The notes beneath the pieces are model-generated. The model worked only from the letters and a program-made list of their open reading frames with translations. It searched no databases and had not been told where the DNA came from. Positions 19,809 to 32,852 of a stretch of DNA of 64,000 nucleotides are shown in pieces. The position numbers and the translations under genes are program-made. The DNA comes from Kappaphycus alvarezii (lineage: Eukaryota > Rhodophyta > Florideophyceae > Gigartinales > Solieriaceae): NCBI GenBank assembly GCA_002205965.3, contig NADL03000065.1, forward strand, positions 310,001-374,000, written 5' to 3'. The first letter of the stretch is position 1; the number at the start of each line of letters is the position of its first letter.

Positions 19809-22800
19809 TTCCGGAATACGGTTAGACGTGGTTCAAACGTATTCGAAACATCAACTTGCACTGAGCATATCACCTTTTTTAAGTTGGTGACGGAACGTCA
19901 AGTCGACTGACAGGTTCGTTCGACAAAGGCGCTCGCAGCACTGCACACTATTCTTTGCTAAACCGCCGATTTAAATTTCAAACTGAACTTTACCGGACGC
20001 AATCAGGCTGCGTGCTCATTTTTCGTTTACTCTAACTCTACTGACAAGAAATTGGCCCCTACATTCAGAACGGAGAGAAACCAACTAACGAGCGAGAGGT
20101 TTCAAGCGTGTAAGAAGAAATCAGATACTTAAACCACAAGTGCAAAGTTCATTATCTTGAACTGACTGTGGGGTGTTGAGCGCACAAAAGGTAATCGATG
20201 GTTGAACTGTTGGTTCATGCTTCCGGGAAACAGGCCGGAACATCAGACCAGGGTTTATATAGAAAAAGTACTCAACACCAGCAGAGATAAATTGTAACTA
20301 AACGGTACTGAATTCAAAGGTATTCTAGAAAAAGCGACCCAGAGGTATCAAACTACAAGGTTCTGAGGGCTCATGTAGCATCCATCAGTATAACAGACAG
20401 CAACAAACATCATGGCAAAGTCCCATTGGTCCAATTGGCAAGGAGGCATAAAGTGGTTGCTGATTGGTGGGTGCGAAATGTTTCGAGAACCACGCAAGAT
20501 AGCCATGATGGATCCATGTCATTGGCTAGGTACAAAGAGGTATGATATTATGCTTTTACACTGGTGCGTGAGTACAGTGCACAAGTTGCAATGATGTCTC
20601 CTTACAGTGTAAATCCTTGGTACAGGTTACCGGAGGGATACTATCAGGTTATTTGTGATTTATGGGCATAATCGCAACACTGACTCGTCTACTACTCATA
20701 CCAAATCTTTAACTTAAGCAATCTCAACACTGCAACAGACTCTATCACTTGAATTCGCCATGGAGAACATTGGATTAAATGCAAGCGAACTCCCAACCCC
20801 CCACAACCAAGACCTCCTCGAAACTTGGACTGGAACAGAACAATGCCTCGAACGCCAGAGCAACAACTAATCCCCGATTTTTTTTCTAATTTGAAGCTAC
20901 TTATGGTGAGCTTCATGCTGACGCTCTGAGACACAAAATTCAGTCAAAATTCTCCGTTTGGCAATTTAGCGGTATTGAGGTTATCTCAAATGCCACACTC
21001 TTCGAATATATTCCCTTGTTTCTAGAAGATCGTCAAGTTGGATACTCTAGACTACGCGAATCGTAAGAATCTAGACAGAATTATAGTTATGAAGGCTATA
21101 TGGTCTGAAGAGCAATTTAATGGAGAACTAGCTCAAGTATGGAACCGATATGAAGCTTATAGAAATGGTGATCTCCTACTGAACAGCGGAACCATGACTA
21201 CCAGACAAGCACAGACACCAGGCAATTGGAATCAGCAGCCTGAAACAAACAATCCCGCCCACCGCATAGATTTCGATAACAATCATAGCAGAATCAAGCA
21301 AAGATTTTCGAAGAGATTAATTCATGCTATAAATACGAAAATTCTAAATACGGTGGCTCGAAAGGAAAAACCCACAATGGCACTGGCGCAGTATGATCAA
21401 ATACCCCGTATTAATGAGCTTTCTATCGACCAGAAGCTCAGATTTGTTCATGTTATGCTAAAGGGAGACGCGTTACATTTTTTCTATCAACAGTTAGAGA
21501 AAATCCGTGACTGTCCTGCATTAGTCAACGCCTTGAAAGGAAGATATCAAAGTGATGTCCGTTTAAGAAGCATTGAAGACGAACTTGAAAACATGAGGAT
21601 AACTGATTTCGAAACAGGCGATATCAATGACGGCCAAGCCCTACAGTCACTGGCACGACGTATTGAATTCCTGGTACCACAGTGTCCACCAGGTCGTAAT
21701 AACGACTCCTACAAGCGTGAGTATCTTTTTAGTGCAGTTCGCATGAAAGAATGGTCTGATGATCCCATCAGCCACTTTCAAAACAAACTACATACAATAC
21801 TTTCCTTGGTGCACTTACAACTGCTGAACAGAACAGACGCATCAGGGAGCAGCTACAGGTGAAACACAATCGTAACCAAATTACGTTTAAAAGGCAGTCA
21901 CAGAACTATACAAAACCCAGTTCAAACGATGAGGCAATTCAATGGTTTCAAGGACAGGCAAGACACGGCCGAGATACTATGGCACCACGTAGTCCAAAAC
22001 TCTAACAAAAACGTGGAAAGCAAGCCTACTTTAATTGCGGCAATGAAGGACATGCAGAAAGTATCTCCCGTAGACCACGAGATGAGGGCCGTATAATGAA
22101 AATAGAATCAAGCACCTGCTGCAAAACAAATCAAAAGGTGAAGCTATCTGTATCTTAAAAAAGGTACTTTCAGAACAACCAGCCCATATCAACTTTCTGG
22201 CAGATGTATTATATGATACTATGGCTCAGGGTCATGGAATAGATGACTCCGACACGGATCAAGCTGACCACCCTATCGAATCAGATTCAGATCAGAGTGA
22301 TGACGACACTAATGAGTCAGATCGAAATTAGGGAGCAGTCGACACAGATGTGTTTACAAACAGTGTTTATAACGCAGAATCCCACTCCACAGAATCAGAT
22401 TCAGAGGACGACATCATTGATCCTCAAGACGTTCTATTCGCTACTTCCGAGACAACGGAGCCTTCTCCAACTAAAAACAGTACGGATTAGCACTGAGGTG
22501 CATGTGCAAGGTGAGCCTACATGTACCAAGAACAAATACCATAAGCCGTTATAAAATCTCAAAGATCATGAACAGGATTACTAGAAGGCGTCTCTTTAGA
22601 CAGAAAAATACACCGAACTTCGGGAAAAGAATCGTGAAACATGTTTATCATAACGCCAACGACCTTAGACATCGCTCTTGCATTGGTTTAAAACAAGCTA
22701 AAGCCCTTTTATGCCGGCTCAAGAGACGCTTAATTCTCAAACCTTCTAATTACAATTTTAGATTTGGGGACGGAACATATATGAGTCTAGAACAAGTCCA

Positions 22801-23484
22801 TATTAGGAGAGCTACACCAGATGGTCCCTATATACAATTTACAGTGGATGTAATCAAGGCAGATGTTCCTTTACTTATCGGACTGGATGTATTAAATCTG
22901 CACAAACCAGTGGCTGATAACGTGGAAAATAAGCTCTACAGCAGAAAGTATGGATGGCAAATTACAATAGCAAGGAAACAATCACGTATGTACCTGATAT
23001 GGCACAACCGGCTTACGGCGTTTACTCGATTCGAACTGAAGAAGATGCATGCAAATTTCTGTCACCCATCTTCGGATAAGCTGTACAATCTGCTGAAACG
23101 TATGAAGCCAGAGAAGACAGCTCCAGACACACGAAAAGTACTCGATGAAATTTCTGCGGCATGCGCTACTTGCTCGAAATACAGCAAAGGGCCTCATCGA
23201 TTCAGAGTCTCACTACCATCTAGTACATGCATATTTAGTCACAAGTTAGCTATTGACATCGTATGGATTGAAAGCCATCCAGTTCTACATGTCGTGGATA
23301 CTAATACTCATTTTTGCTTAGATATGTTCCTGGCCGACAAATCAAACGCAACGGTTTGGAACACATTTATACTATGCTGGGCCGCTACATATATTGAATA
23401 TCCAGATTAAATCAGGGTAGACCAAGATTCCAAGCTCACGAGCAAGGAGTTTCATAAACTGGCTGCTTCAGCAGGTATCTGTAG

Positions 23485-24387
23485 TGCAATGCGCGGTGCG
23501 CAGTTCTTCTCGTCTAGGAACGGAACACCGTCAGACAATGAGAACCCAACACACACAAAAGAAGACCACAGGGTATTCGCTGTCCCTCTTTCTCTATAAG
23601 CACCCCCGATGCAGTAGCACAGCTCGCCGACGGCGAGGAGAAATGGAGTTGGAATAGCGGGGGTAATTCCTTGGACGGCTGGACGGTATACTTTTCCTCC
23701 GGGTTGGAAGGCCGGTCCGTGGTCCGCGGAATGCTAGAACCTTGATAAGGATCGATTCCAAAGAACCTTAGACACCAGGGATGTAACACTGGACAAAGAA
23801 GAGGTAGTAGTGGTCAGCTGTGCTGAATATCTCCTTTAGAGATAAGTATGTTGTCACCAACGACAACCTTGAAGTTCCTATTTGTATATAGACGCCGGAG
23901 TCCGGGGCGCAAGCGTGACTAAATATCAAAAACAAAAAACAAAGGGGTATTGTAATATTGGATAGAGAGGGGGGAATATATAAAGGGGGACCGGGCGGAT
24001 AAGCGTGGCTATAGCCAAAGTTGCCGTTGGCCAGGTTTCTGTAAAGGCGGAAGTTGGGAGTCAAGTTCAGAGCCAACACCGGGGGTGGCTGTTTACTCTC
24101 GGGCCCTAGTGGCCAGGCAGGTATAAATACTAGTTAGGTAGGTTAGGGTTATCTACGACGGCGGGGTGAGTGCAGTTAGGGAGATCCAAGTTAGAGATAA
24201 GAAAATTCGACACTTGGCCCAATAGTTACCTTTCACCTGCGAAAATATCAGGTCCAATTTTGGGGCCGAGTGGTCCAGATGGCAAGCACTCAAGCCCCAT
24301 CGGGTGAGTATACAGTACCGAAAATAATAGTGGGCGAAAAAAAAAATTGCCCTTACTGTACTGTACAGTACAGTGCCCGCTGGTTAG
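23485..24387 (-). repeat. 0.9 kb LTR-like repeat, copy 1, inserted in Copia-1
   Basis: Homologous to 56750-57652 in the opposite orientation and nearly equal in length. Shared landmarks are GTGCAATGC...GTGCGCAG at one end, GCCGACGGCGAGGAGAA, GCCAACGGCAACTTTGGC read on the minus strand, CACCTGCGAAAATATCAGG and GGGCCGAGTGGTCC, then TACTGTACAGTACAGT near the other end. The layout (a TATA-like TATAAATACTAG, a leader-like end) suggests an LTR with adjoining leader of another retroelement family. The outer limits are approximate; integrase coding resumes near 24480. Confidence 0.65.
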
Positions 24388-26371
24388 CAGTGAATCAGAT
24401 CAAAAAAAGATCATCAAAATTAGCTCTGCCGATGGCAGTACAGTGTGAGTGCATATTGCACTACAGTATCGAGGTACAAGTATGAGGGGTCGAATCTCAC
24501 AATGCTATCGGCGTAGGAGAGAGATATGACGCCCCTCTAAGACGCATTTACCGGAAAATCAAGAAGGATTTACCTAATCTGAACCCAACGATCACCCTCC
24601 AGCTAGCTGTGAAGGCTATGAATGATAATGGAAAGGACCGTACACTGTAAAAAGAACTTTTGATAAAATTTTGTGGGTAAAACGCCAGGATAAGGAAGCA
24701 GAATACAATATTGATCACACTCTACCTGTCAAACACTCACCTGACACTGTATTTATGAATCATTTGTCGACCACCTTCCAGCAATGGACAACAAATCGTG
24801 AAGAATGCAGAGTATATCTAACCGATGTATTAAAACCAGGGGACCTGAGATCAAATGATCCAAGGTTTATTCCTGCTATAAAAAAGGAAATAAAAGGCCT
24901 TAGTGAAAATGGAGTCTTCGATTTCGTTGCAAAAGAGGAGGTACCACCAGATGCAAACGTGCTTGCTAGCTGATGCGTGCTAACTGTCAAGCATAAAGAT
25001 TCCCCTCAAGAAATATATAAAGCCCGAATCGTGATTCAAGGACATAAAGATAGGGATAAACACAGACTTGTGCACCCTTCCACAACACTAAGGCAAAGCT
25101 CTATTCGTGTTTTAACAGATATAGCAGCCTTACTTGGATATCGGCTGTGGTCACAAGACGTAACACAAGCATACCTCCAATCTGCAGATAAACTGATGAG
25201 GTAAATATATGTCAAGCCGTCAAAGGAATTTACGCTAAATAAGGACCAACTCTTCCAACTTATAAAACCATTATACGTACTCTCGGACGCAGGAGACTAT
25301 TGGGACGCAACTATGATGCGTCACATGAAAAATGATTTAGAAATGTGACAGTCTGCACTTGAGATATGCTTATTTTTTAAGCATCTCCGAGGAGAGCTTA
25401 ATGGTTTATCCGGCATTTACGTAGACGACAGTCTACATGCTGGAACGAGTGAATACCTCAATTTCACAAAGGAAACTGAAGAGAAGTTCAAGTCGAAGCC
25501 TAAATAATTCGACTCATTTAAATTCGCAGGAGTGCAAATTGCAACCAAACCGAATGGTATATTAGTGTACCAACATGAGTATGTGAGTAGGCTCAAACCA
25601 ATTCCACGAGACGCAGACTTTAAGATTTTCGGATCACTCCGCTAGAGACTACAATAGCTTACGAATACAAGACCTGACATTGCATGCGCTGTGAACAAGT
25701 GCACGCAAACAACTGAGTCAAATTTTAATCCTGATTCTATTCGCCGAATCAACTCCATGGTCAATCAAGCACGTAAATAACCGGATCGTGTTATATTTCA
25801 GCAGAAGCTCGACAAAAAATTCGCTTCATTTGCGGGTGTGCACTGATGGTTCATTTCCTGATAATCATGATTTAACTAAAAAACTTGGATATATAATTCT
25901 GCCGTGTGACAATAAGAAGCATTGCAACATTCTCTATTTCTTATCTCAAAAAAGCTCTCGCGTGGTAAGATCTGTTCTAGGAGGAGAGACATATGCTTTC
26001 GCAATTGGAATGGATTTTGGAATCACACTCAAATACGACATGGAGCGAATTTTATCAATGCACCTACCAATTAGGATTTACAAAGACTCAAAAAGCTTAT
26101 TTGATGTAATTACAAAGAACTCAACTACGACGGAAAAAAGGCTCATGATAGATGTACCAGCTCTCAGAGAAGCTTATCAAAGAATGGATATCCACAATGT
26201 TGCGTGGATTAAGAGTGAGCACAATGCAGCTGATGCCCTCACGAAAATCAACGAGAACAATGTTCTCAATAATATCATCGATAACGGTATCATAGATAAT
26301 CCTGTCAACAGTGAGTTATCAGAAATATTTGATCCCTATTATCACGAATTGGTTCATTCGAATGGGGGGAA

Positions 26372-26661
26372 TGTGAATGTTCAAATATGTATTCGAATGA
26401 CAGTGCGATAAGCCTTTATCTTATACAATATGGGCTCATCACTCTTAACCAATTCGCATCTAAGTGAATTTCATGGACACCCATTTAACGGATATTCAGC
26501 GGCCGTTGTCATTCTTACTGTATTAGTTGCATCATACTATTGAAGACCACAAATAGTCCTCGTTTAACCCCAGACTCTAACTACTTACAAGTTATCCGAT
26601 TCACTAAAGTTGAACTGTTTGTTTTGATCAGATCGTGTTAAAACAGTGCGTTTGAACCACA
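26372..26661 (+). repeat. 3' LTR of Copia-1
   Basis: 290 bases, matching the 5' LTR and followed by the AAAAC target copy at 26662-26666. RNase H coding ends just before it. Confidence 0.85.
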
Positions 26662-26666
26662 AAAAC

Positions 26667-29600
26667 TGAATTAACCTTCGACCTATCAGTCAAGGTGAGT
26701 TTTTTAGTAGATAATCATCTTTTCAGGGTAGAGGGAGATGGAAACGGGCAAAGTTTACTTCATAAACGTGGCTCAGGGTAATTTTCACATGAAAAGTTTT
26801 AGGGAGGGAGAAAGTTCTTTTAAGCTAGTATCTGCTGCATTGCACACTACCGAAAAAAGGCTCGAAGCATTTGTCCGCAATTCAATGTCGTGAACCTTCT
26901 TCATCAGCTACCGCCCAATACTTGTGGAATTAGTACGAAGTGGGACGGTACATTTGAATTTAATGCTCACTGATATCGTCAAGTAGCCCCAAAGCGGTTA
27001 TTTACGGCTGCCCCGAGCCAAGCTTATACTTTGGAAGATGAAGCTTTAGTCTTTCTGAATCAGCAGTTCCAGAAAATTTTCCAATACATTTTAGAACCTT
27101 GATCTGTGCAGTACGGCATGGTAACAACTTCAATGCCCGCGAGAGGCAACTGGGACTTTCAATTAAAGATGTAAGTTGGTCTGCTAAACAGACACGTCTT
27201 GGAAAAAGCCCCACTGCTGCCCAAACCAACAAAGAGGACGAAAGAAATTTTTCCAGTAAAATACATGCAATCCAAGATATAAACTGGCTGACACATTCTA
27301 AGCTTAAGCGTTGTACTAGCAGAGCTCGACGATTCAGCGACGAATAATCGAAGAAAGCGATCTAGAATAAAAATTAGGACAGCATTAGCCACCTTCGTAA
27401 AACCCCTCGCTTGTGAGGACAAAAAAAGGCGTGGTTGGGCGAGGTGTGGTGTGCTGAGCACTCATGAGGCTGGTCGCAAATGAATTCCATCCATATATTC
27501 CTTTCGAGTTTTCTATCTTATGTGCGGTGGGGGCGACTAATGTTCAATGGCCAAAGTTAATACTTTATTTAGCATTTTCTGCATATATCGAGTACTACAC
27601 AACCTGCGAAAAAAACCACCAACATATTGGCTGTAGAACGTTGCATTGGAGCCCAATTAAAACCAAATCTGGCTGATACTGCTTACTTTATATCCACACT
27701 GTACGTGGTAAAGGTCAAGAAAATTAGATAGTTTTGAAGACGTAATTCTTCAAGTCTGCTACTTTAGTCTGCAAAAACATACCCCCACCGCATTTCTCAC
27801 TATTTAATTCATACTTAGAGCCTCATAATACTTTCTTTCGGCACCAAGCTTGTCAAAAGCATTTGTAAAGCGCCTCAGAAATGAATCAATGAAAGAAACG
27901 AGAACACGTAACTTATATTAACCCCGCTATTTCTTAATACAATTCTTATGCTCAGTTATGGCAGAGAACCGTCTTAAATTACCATGAAAAATAACGGAGG
28001 AAGATAGGCAAAACGTTTTCTATGTGGTTCAAAACCATTACTTTAAAGTTTACTCCAAAACAGGTAATTCATGCTCCGCAATCCAGCCAGTACTGCTATT
28101 ATACGTATTAATCCCAGAAAAATCTCCCTGAAAAGCAAACTTACCCTCAAGCTAACCATTTCTATATGGAAGCAAATACCCCTGCAATGTTCGCATATAT
28201 TCCTTATACATCTGTTTCCAATTTAAATTTTCCGGCTCAATCAGGTCGAAAATTTAAATCCCTCCCAAGATCATGACTGAGACTATTGGTAATGTGAACT
28301 TGTATAATTTCATGTTTTGTATATCGTGTGTTTGTTACAAGTTGTTCTCAAGTATTGGAACGGTCTTCGACCGTTTATTTGGTGTACATTCTTAATTTTT
28401 GTTTGATGTACTTCGCGGTTGGCAACTTCATGTCGCAGTCTAGTGCTCTTTAATTTGTATCCCATCTGCACACTTCGGATATGTCGCTTTAGTACAAAAA
28501 CGACGGTGTTTGTATGTCTTTGTAAACTAGAACTCGGGTGTTCTTGACTGAGTAGTCTTGATTCGGTTGAAGCATCTCTGTATAGCAAAAATATTCCCTG
28601 TCATTATCCAAACGGCCGTTAGAGACACTACAATTTTGACGGGAATAGAAAAAACGCTATTCTTGGCTCACATGATACCAATAGAGAGCCATCCAGTCTG
28701 ATATCTCTAAGTGTTGAAATTTCTCTCATCACTGAACATTATGTTGCTCCATTGGTTGTGATTTTATGTGACATGCTCACACGCAAAGTAGAGGCGTTTC
28801 TGCATGTGACTTTCTGTGAGCATTGGGGCCTTCTTTATTCGACGATACTTGCATGTTCCACTCTCTTTTATAATATGACAATACTCAGTTCCATTTTAAG
28901 CACGAGAATCATTTTCCGGAGAGCAGGGACTAACATTTCTCCCTTTGAAGCACTTCGAAGCAAATCCCTAACAGCTGTAGAAGTCAGTTTCGACAGTCCT
29001 ACCGTTCGTTTCTTCCGTGTTCACTTTTCTTTGATGCTAACTAGATGAAATACTACTTTGGACCTTCCGATCTTTTTGTCGGTGGCTTCTTTGCTCAGAT
29101 TCTCATATTGAAAAGCCTTAATATGGGTGTTCGGTCAGTTAGGGACCACGAAGCATTACGAAGTGCGGCTTTTTTGTTGAGAAGGGGTAATCAAGTTCAG
29201 CCAGGACCCACTGGCGAGAGAATGTTTTTTAGATATACAGAGCAATGGAAAGAGTAGCGTGCAACGTTTGGGTCCTGCACTTAATGCGGGGGCTGAAGTG
29301 GGGGGAAATTGGGGTGATTTACCGATTAGAGATGTAGGACGGCTATTTTCCGAGGATTAACGGGGCAGCTCGTAATGGAGAGCCTGAAAAGGAGGCAGAG
29401 TCAGGCGGGAAGACCGCACAGGGCTGGTGTCAGGCTAGCCGTAAGGCATGCCGCGTTAGACGAAACCGTCGAAGTAGCCTTTCGCACGAGTATTTTCTTC
29501 AGAATTGAACAATCTTAATGGGCTTTTTGTTAAGTGGGAAGGACCTCCACAGGACTGACAACGACCAGATTTGTTATAGTTTGGGTTGGTTCTTCATGAT

Positions 29601-29718
29601 TTTGCGGGGAATAATCCGGTAGTCTTGTATTTTTTGCGGGGAGTTTATACTGCAGAACTTTAAAAGATTCCCGAAAGGGATCTGCGCCATTGCAAATCAT
29701 ATCTGTGGAGGTCCAGCA
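26667..29718. other. AT-rich gene-poor tract with a coding-like relic at its left
   Basis: From 26739 an open stretch starts METGKVYFINVAQGNFHMKS and, with a stop near 26893, continues as TFFISYRPILVELVRSGTVH and later RQLGLSIKDVSWSAKQT up to 27346. This is protein-like but unrecognised, probably an older mobile element flanking the Copia insertion. From 27460 to 29700 I see only short scattered open frames in AT-rich sequence, with no domain, no tRNA and no repeat that I can name. Confidence 0.3.
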
Positions 29719-29901
29719 CAGCATTGTACTGTACTGTACAGTGTACTGTACAGAACAGTAGATACGCAGTTGTAGATTCCGTCGAATGCGAGAAGCCTGT
29801 CAAAAGATTCTGTACTGCACAGTACGGTACAGTAAGACACGAGCATTCACCGATCCGAGAAACCAATGATTTGTGCCGTTTTGTACAGTAACATGTACTG
29901 T
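29719..29901. promoter_or_regulatory. Palindrome cluster upstream of HPRT
   Basis: Three groups of TACTGTACAGTA-type copies lie here: 29724-29760 (GTACTGTACTGTACAGTGTA and following), 29810-29836 (ACTGCACAGTACGGTACAGT) and 29882-29901 (TGTACAGTAACATGTACTGT). They end about 120 bases before the HPRT start, a promoter-like position. Function is inferred from placement only. Confidence 0.45.
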
Positions 29902-30023
29902 GCTGGCTTCGTGCTGTACCCTACTCTTCCTAATGTCTGCCACTACCACCACACACCCTGCTCCCGTCTCCCCCCACCCAGCCCAACTCAACCCACACTC
30001 ACACGACATTCCCTTCGGCTCCC

Positions 30024-30611
30024 ATGGGCACTTCCCCCGATCCCCCAATGGCCGCCTCGACAAACCCTCCCACACCTGTGCCCTCCCCATGGACTCCTCA
30101 TCTATCCGAGATGTTGATAACCCCATCTCAAATCGCCACCTCTCTCTACCCTAGCCGCCCAACTTTCCTCCTCCTACGCCTCACTCAACCTGTTCTCGTA
30201 GTCGTCCTCAAAGGGTCCTTTATGTTTGCCGCCGATCTTTCTCGTGCCCTCTCCATTCCTCACTCCCTTGAATTCATCCGTGCCTCCAGTTATCAAGGTA
30301 CCCAATCCATGGGCCACGTTACCGTGGATGGTCTCGAAAACGTCCAACTTACCGGCAAGCATGTTCTCGTCATTGAGGACATCGTCGACACCGGACTGAC
30401 TCTACGTCGTCTGTTTGACGTTGTCCAGGAAAGAGGCGCCGCCAGTGTCAAATGCTGTTCTTTTTTGGAGAAGGAGACCACCGCCGGACAACCAATGTGC
30501 CTCATGTCGATTACGTCGCCTTTCGGATACCAGACAAGTTTGTCGTCGGCTATGGTCTGGATGTGGATCAACGTTTTCGTCATCTACCTTTTGTCGGTTT
30601 ACAAGCAATAA
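30024..30611 (+). CDS. HPRT: Hypoxanthine-guanine phosphoribosyltransferase
   Basis: Purine salvage enzyme that joins hypoxanthine or guanine with PRPP. Visible motifs: [20 protein letters not shown] (loop and pyrophosphate-binding region); [19 protein letters not shown] (flexible loop); [19 protein letters not shown] (the PRPP-binding signature with paired acidic residues); and [19 protein letters not shown], where the Phe/Val stack on the purine, then RFRHLPFVG near the C-terminus. Length is about 195 residues, close to the family. The start at 30024 ([16 protein letters not shown]) gives a Pro-rich leader. Frame slips occur near 30150, 30185, 30495 and 30590. No membrane or targeting segment is clear, so it is probably cytosolic. 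Confidence 0.88.
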   Translation: MGTSPDPPMAASTNPPTPVPSPWTPHLSEMLITPSQIATSLYPSRPTFLLLRLTQPVLVVVLKGSFMFAADLSRALSIPHSLEFIRASSYQGTQSMGHVTVDGLENVQLTGKHVLVIEDIVDTGLTLRRLFDVVQERGAASVKCCSFLEKETTAGQPMCLMSITSPFGYQTSLSSAMVWMWINVFVIYLLSVYKQ

Positions 30612-30906
30612 CTACATCCCCGTCCTGGCCATCCGTCCGCCTACCGCGTCATCTCGCACGCATAAACGTTACTGTCATATGTCAACACGCGCCGCCTAAC
30701 ATTGCTGCAAACCCCTTACGTTCAACCGCTGATCTGCCCCTACGGTCCCATCTGTCACAACTCATCCATTGCATCCCACTACACACCTACCTGGAGCGCA
30801 TCCTCTCCGCCAGGAGCCTGCACACAGCTTTGCGTCGCTCGGTACGCAGTGTATCAGTCAATCACAGAGCCACCACCTCCTCTCCTTCCACCTTGGACTA
30901 CTTGCT

Positions 30907-31936
30907 CTAATTCGCCATTGCCGGCTTCTGCTGAGCCTGCTGTTGCGCCTGTTGAACAGGATTCTGATGCAGCCTAGCCTGCCCTGTGGGCCCCGCCTGT
31001 TCCTTCGTAACATACTCGACTGAAGCGCGTGGCGCAAAGAATCCCAAATTCCTCAATTCCGGCTGTTCCTCATTCTCCATCTGCTGAATAATGTACAACA
31101 AATTCCCGACCACCACCGATGCAGAGTTGGGCAACTCCTTATTCGACTCTCTCAACTTGCTCCACGCCGCGTCCAAATCCTCCTTTGTGAGAAACAGAGG
31201 CACCACACTCTCATTCCCTTTCCTCAAAGTCAAGCCCTTGGCCACAAACACCGGCACCCCTTCGACACCACTGCGAATCCTCAACTTGCGTTGCAAGCCC
31301 TCTGCGGCCTTGACCTGCTTCGAGTCAGGGAAGAAGCGGAAGACCATGGTCAACTCTTCACCGCCGCTTCCGCGAATACCAGACGGCGTCGGCTTGGCCT
31401 TGACCATCTCATACGCCTTATCCAAACCCATAATGTAAACCCTTGCATCCGCCGCGCCCGGATTCTTCTTCATATCCTTCAACATCTTTATAGCATCATG
31501 ATGACTAAAAAAATCAATCCAATTTGACTGCCACTACCATCCATATTCGCCAAATACGGCTGCCCCGAAGCATTGGTGACTGCAAACACGGGGACCTGTG
31601 ACAACTTCTCAGACACTGATTTCTTAGAAAACTTAGCAGCGGCCATGACACGCTGCACCATCTCCCCTCCACCATTCCCCAACAAGCCATCAGCGGTGGA
31701 CAGACGCTTGTGCGCGACATTGACAATACCATTTGCAGCGACGATTGCGGCGGCAGAGATGCCGGCCACACGTCCCCATTTCGCGAATCGCGCAGCCAGG
31801 GTGGGTTTCTGGTTGGGTGAGGCGGTCATGCGGGGTAGAAAGACGAGCGGGGGAGGTAGCGGAGGGGAAGGAATGGAGCGAGATTGCACGGGGACGGGCG
31901 CATGTGGTGGGTGGTAAAGGCGGGTGTATGTGACAT
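30907..31936 (-). CDS. TIC22: TIC22-family plastid protein-import component
   Basis: Tic22 works in the space between the plastid envelopes and helps precursors pass from the outer to the inner translocon. The N-terminal [16 protein letters not shown] (31936) is a likely transit peptide; then a hydrophobic helix ([16 protein letters not shown]), [64 protein letters not shown] and [18 protein letters not shown] with [13 protein letters not shown]. The repeated VPVF(A/V) blocks and the FFS/DA(I) segment are Tic22 signatures. A Gln/Ala-rich tail ends at 30907. One slip lies in the run of seven Ts near 31512 and another near 31810, which joins the leader to the body. It is convergent with HPRT and divergent from uS14m. 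Confidence 0.85.
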
Positions 31937-32465
31937 TGTGGTGATGGGGTGTGAGTATGAATGCGGGGAGGTTGTCGGGAGGTTGGCGACTGTAACGCGG
32001 GGACGATAGGGGCGGGAGGAAGAGGACACGATGGGGGTGTGATTTGCGATCAGGCGGGGGCGGGAAGGACGGTGACGTGATCGGTGGAGAAGGGGATCTG
32101 TTGAAGTTGTACGGCGGGTTGGGAAACGAACGGTGTGCAGATTTGACGCTGATTCAAACGGACACGGGTTTCCGCCGGGATATTTGTCGGGGGTGGAGAT
32201 TGGGACAACTGAGGGCACGTTGGGCAGATTTACGGTACAGGTGGATCGCGATTTGAGTGCGCCAAATCGGATTTTCAACGGCGGAAGATTTAAACACGCA
32301 AAATGTGTGCAATTAACCCAAAAAAAAATGTGTTAACCCGCATATTTATGCGCACCATGCGCACACGGTGGTCACCTTCTTCTGTGCAACCTCCGCTGAA
32401 GCACAAAGCGTGAAACAAACGTATCGTCCGCCCACACTCACATCACACGCGCAGCAGTTACACTA
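31937..32465. promoter_or_regulatory. Divergent promoter gap between TIC22 and uS14m
   Basis: About 530 GC-rich bases between two divergent starts. The right half carries an A/T tract at 32318-32345. I see no palindrome cluster and no gene here. Two organelle-protein genes sharing one gap suggests possible joint control, which is inference. Confidence 0.3.
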
Positions 32466-32852
32466 GTGGCAACGATGGGAAAGGTACCGATGGACATGAA
32501 GCGTCGGATGTTATTTGCACAAGCCGAGATAGGACGTCGTGTATTAAAGTCGATCTGCATGTCATCTCGGTTACCACGTGGTGTGCGCGAGGCGGCGCAA
32601 CGTTCATTAGCGGAGATGGACCCGAATACGGCGATGACGAGAATTCGAATGAGATGCGTGGTGACGGGGCGTGCGAGGGCGGTGGATAGTAGGACGAGGG
32701 TCTCGAGGATTGAGTTTCGGAGGTTGGCGTCGGAGGGGATGTTGCCGGGGATATGGAAGGCGAGTAGGGGGTGGGGATGGGGTGGTTGGTGTTGCGTTGG
32801 GTTGGGGGGTAGGGTGGGTGATTTGGGGTTTGGATGGGCGTGTGGTGTATGA
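32466..32852 (+). CDS. MRPS14: Mitochondrial small-subunit ribosomal protein uS14m
   Basis: Starts MATMGKVPMDMKRRMLFAQ and shows the uS14 core: RVLKSICMSSRLPRGVREAA, MDPNTAMTRIRMRCVVTGR, SRIEFRRLASEGMLPGIWKA. The LPR-x(n)-T-R-x-R-x-RC-x-x-TGR and SR-x-x-F/L-x-LA-x-x-G-x-(I/L)PG blocks are diagnostic. It lacks the zinc CxxC set, as in organelle and C-minus bacterial forms. The family normally ends two residues after PG-x-x-KAS; here the frame runs on through a Gly/Trp-rich low-complexity tail to 32852, so the true stop is probably near 32767 and a slip hides it. A mitochondrial rather than plastid target is inferred because red-algal plastids usually encode their own S14. Confidence 0.8.
   Translation: MATMGKVPMDMKRRMLFAQAEIGRRVLKSICMSSRLPRGVREAAQRSLAEMDPNTAMTRIRMRCVVTGRARAVDSRTRVSRIEFRRLASEGMLPGIWKASRGWGWGGWCCVGLGGRVGDLGFGWACGV

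Larger units (their letters stand above)
19518..26661 (+). mobile_element. Copia LTR-retrotransposon fossil (Copia-1), with nested LTR-like repeat
   Basis: A 7.1 kb Ty1/Copia element bounded by LTRs of about 290 bases that begin TGTGAATG and end CCACA, with a matching 5-base target duplication (AAAAC) on both sides. Parts in order: an untranslated leader, a gag-like region (from about 21040), a nucleocapsid-type knuckle (about 22010), protease (about 22740-22900), the pre-integrase zinc region and integrase (about 22980-23480 and 24480-24660), reverse transcriptase (about 24820-25650) and RNase H (about 25780-26370). A foreign repeat of about 0.9-1.0 kb splits the integrase. It is broken many times (more than ten breaks) and the LTRs differ at about 7% of sites, so it is an old, dead copy. 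Confidence 0.85.

Noticed and set aside
27159-27461. Minus-strand frame of 100 residues
   Set aside because: It lies antisense to a more protein-like plus-strand relic and has no recognisable domain.
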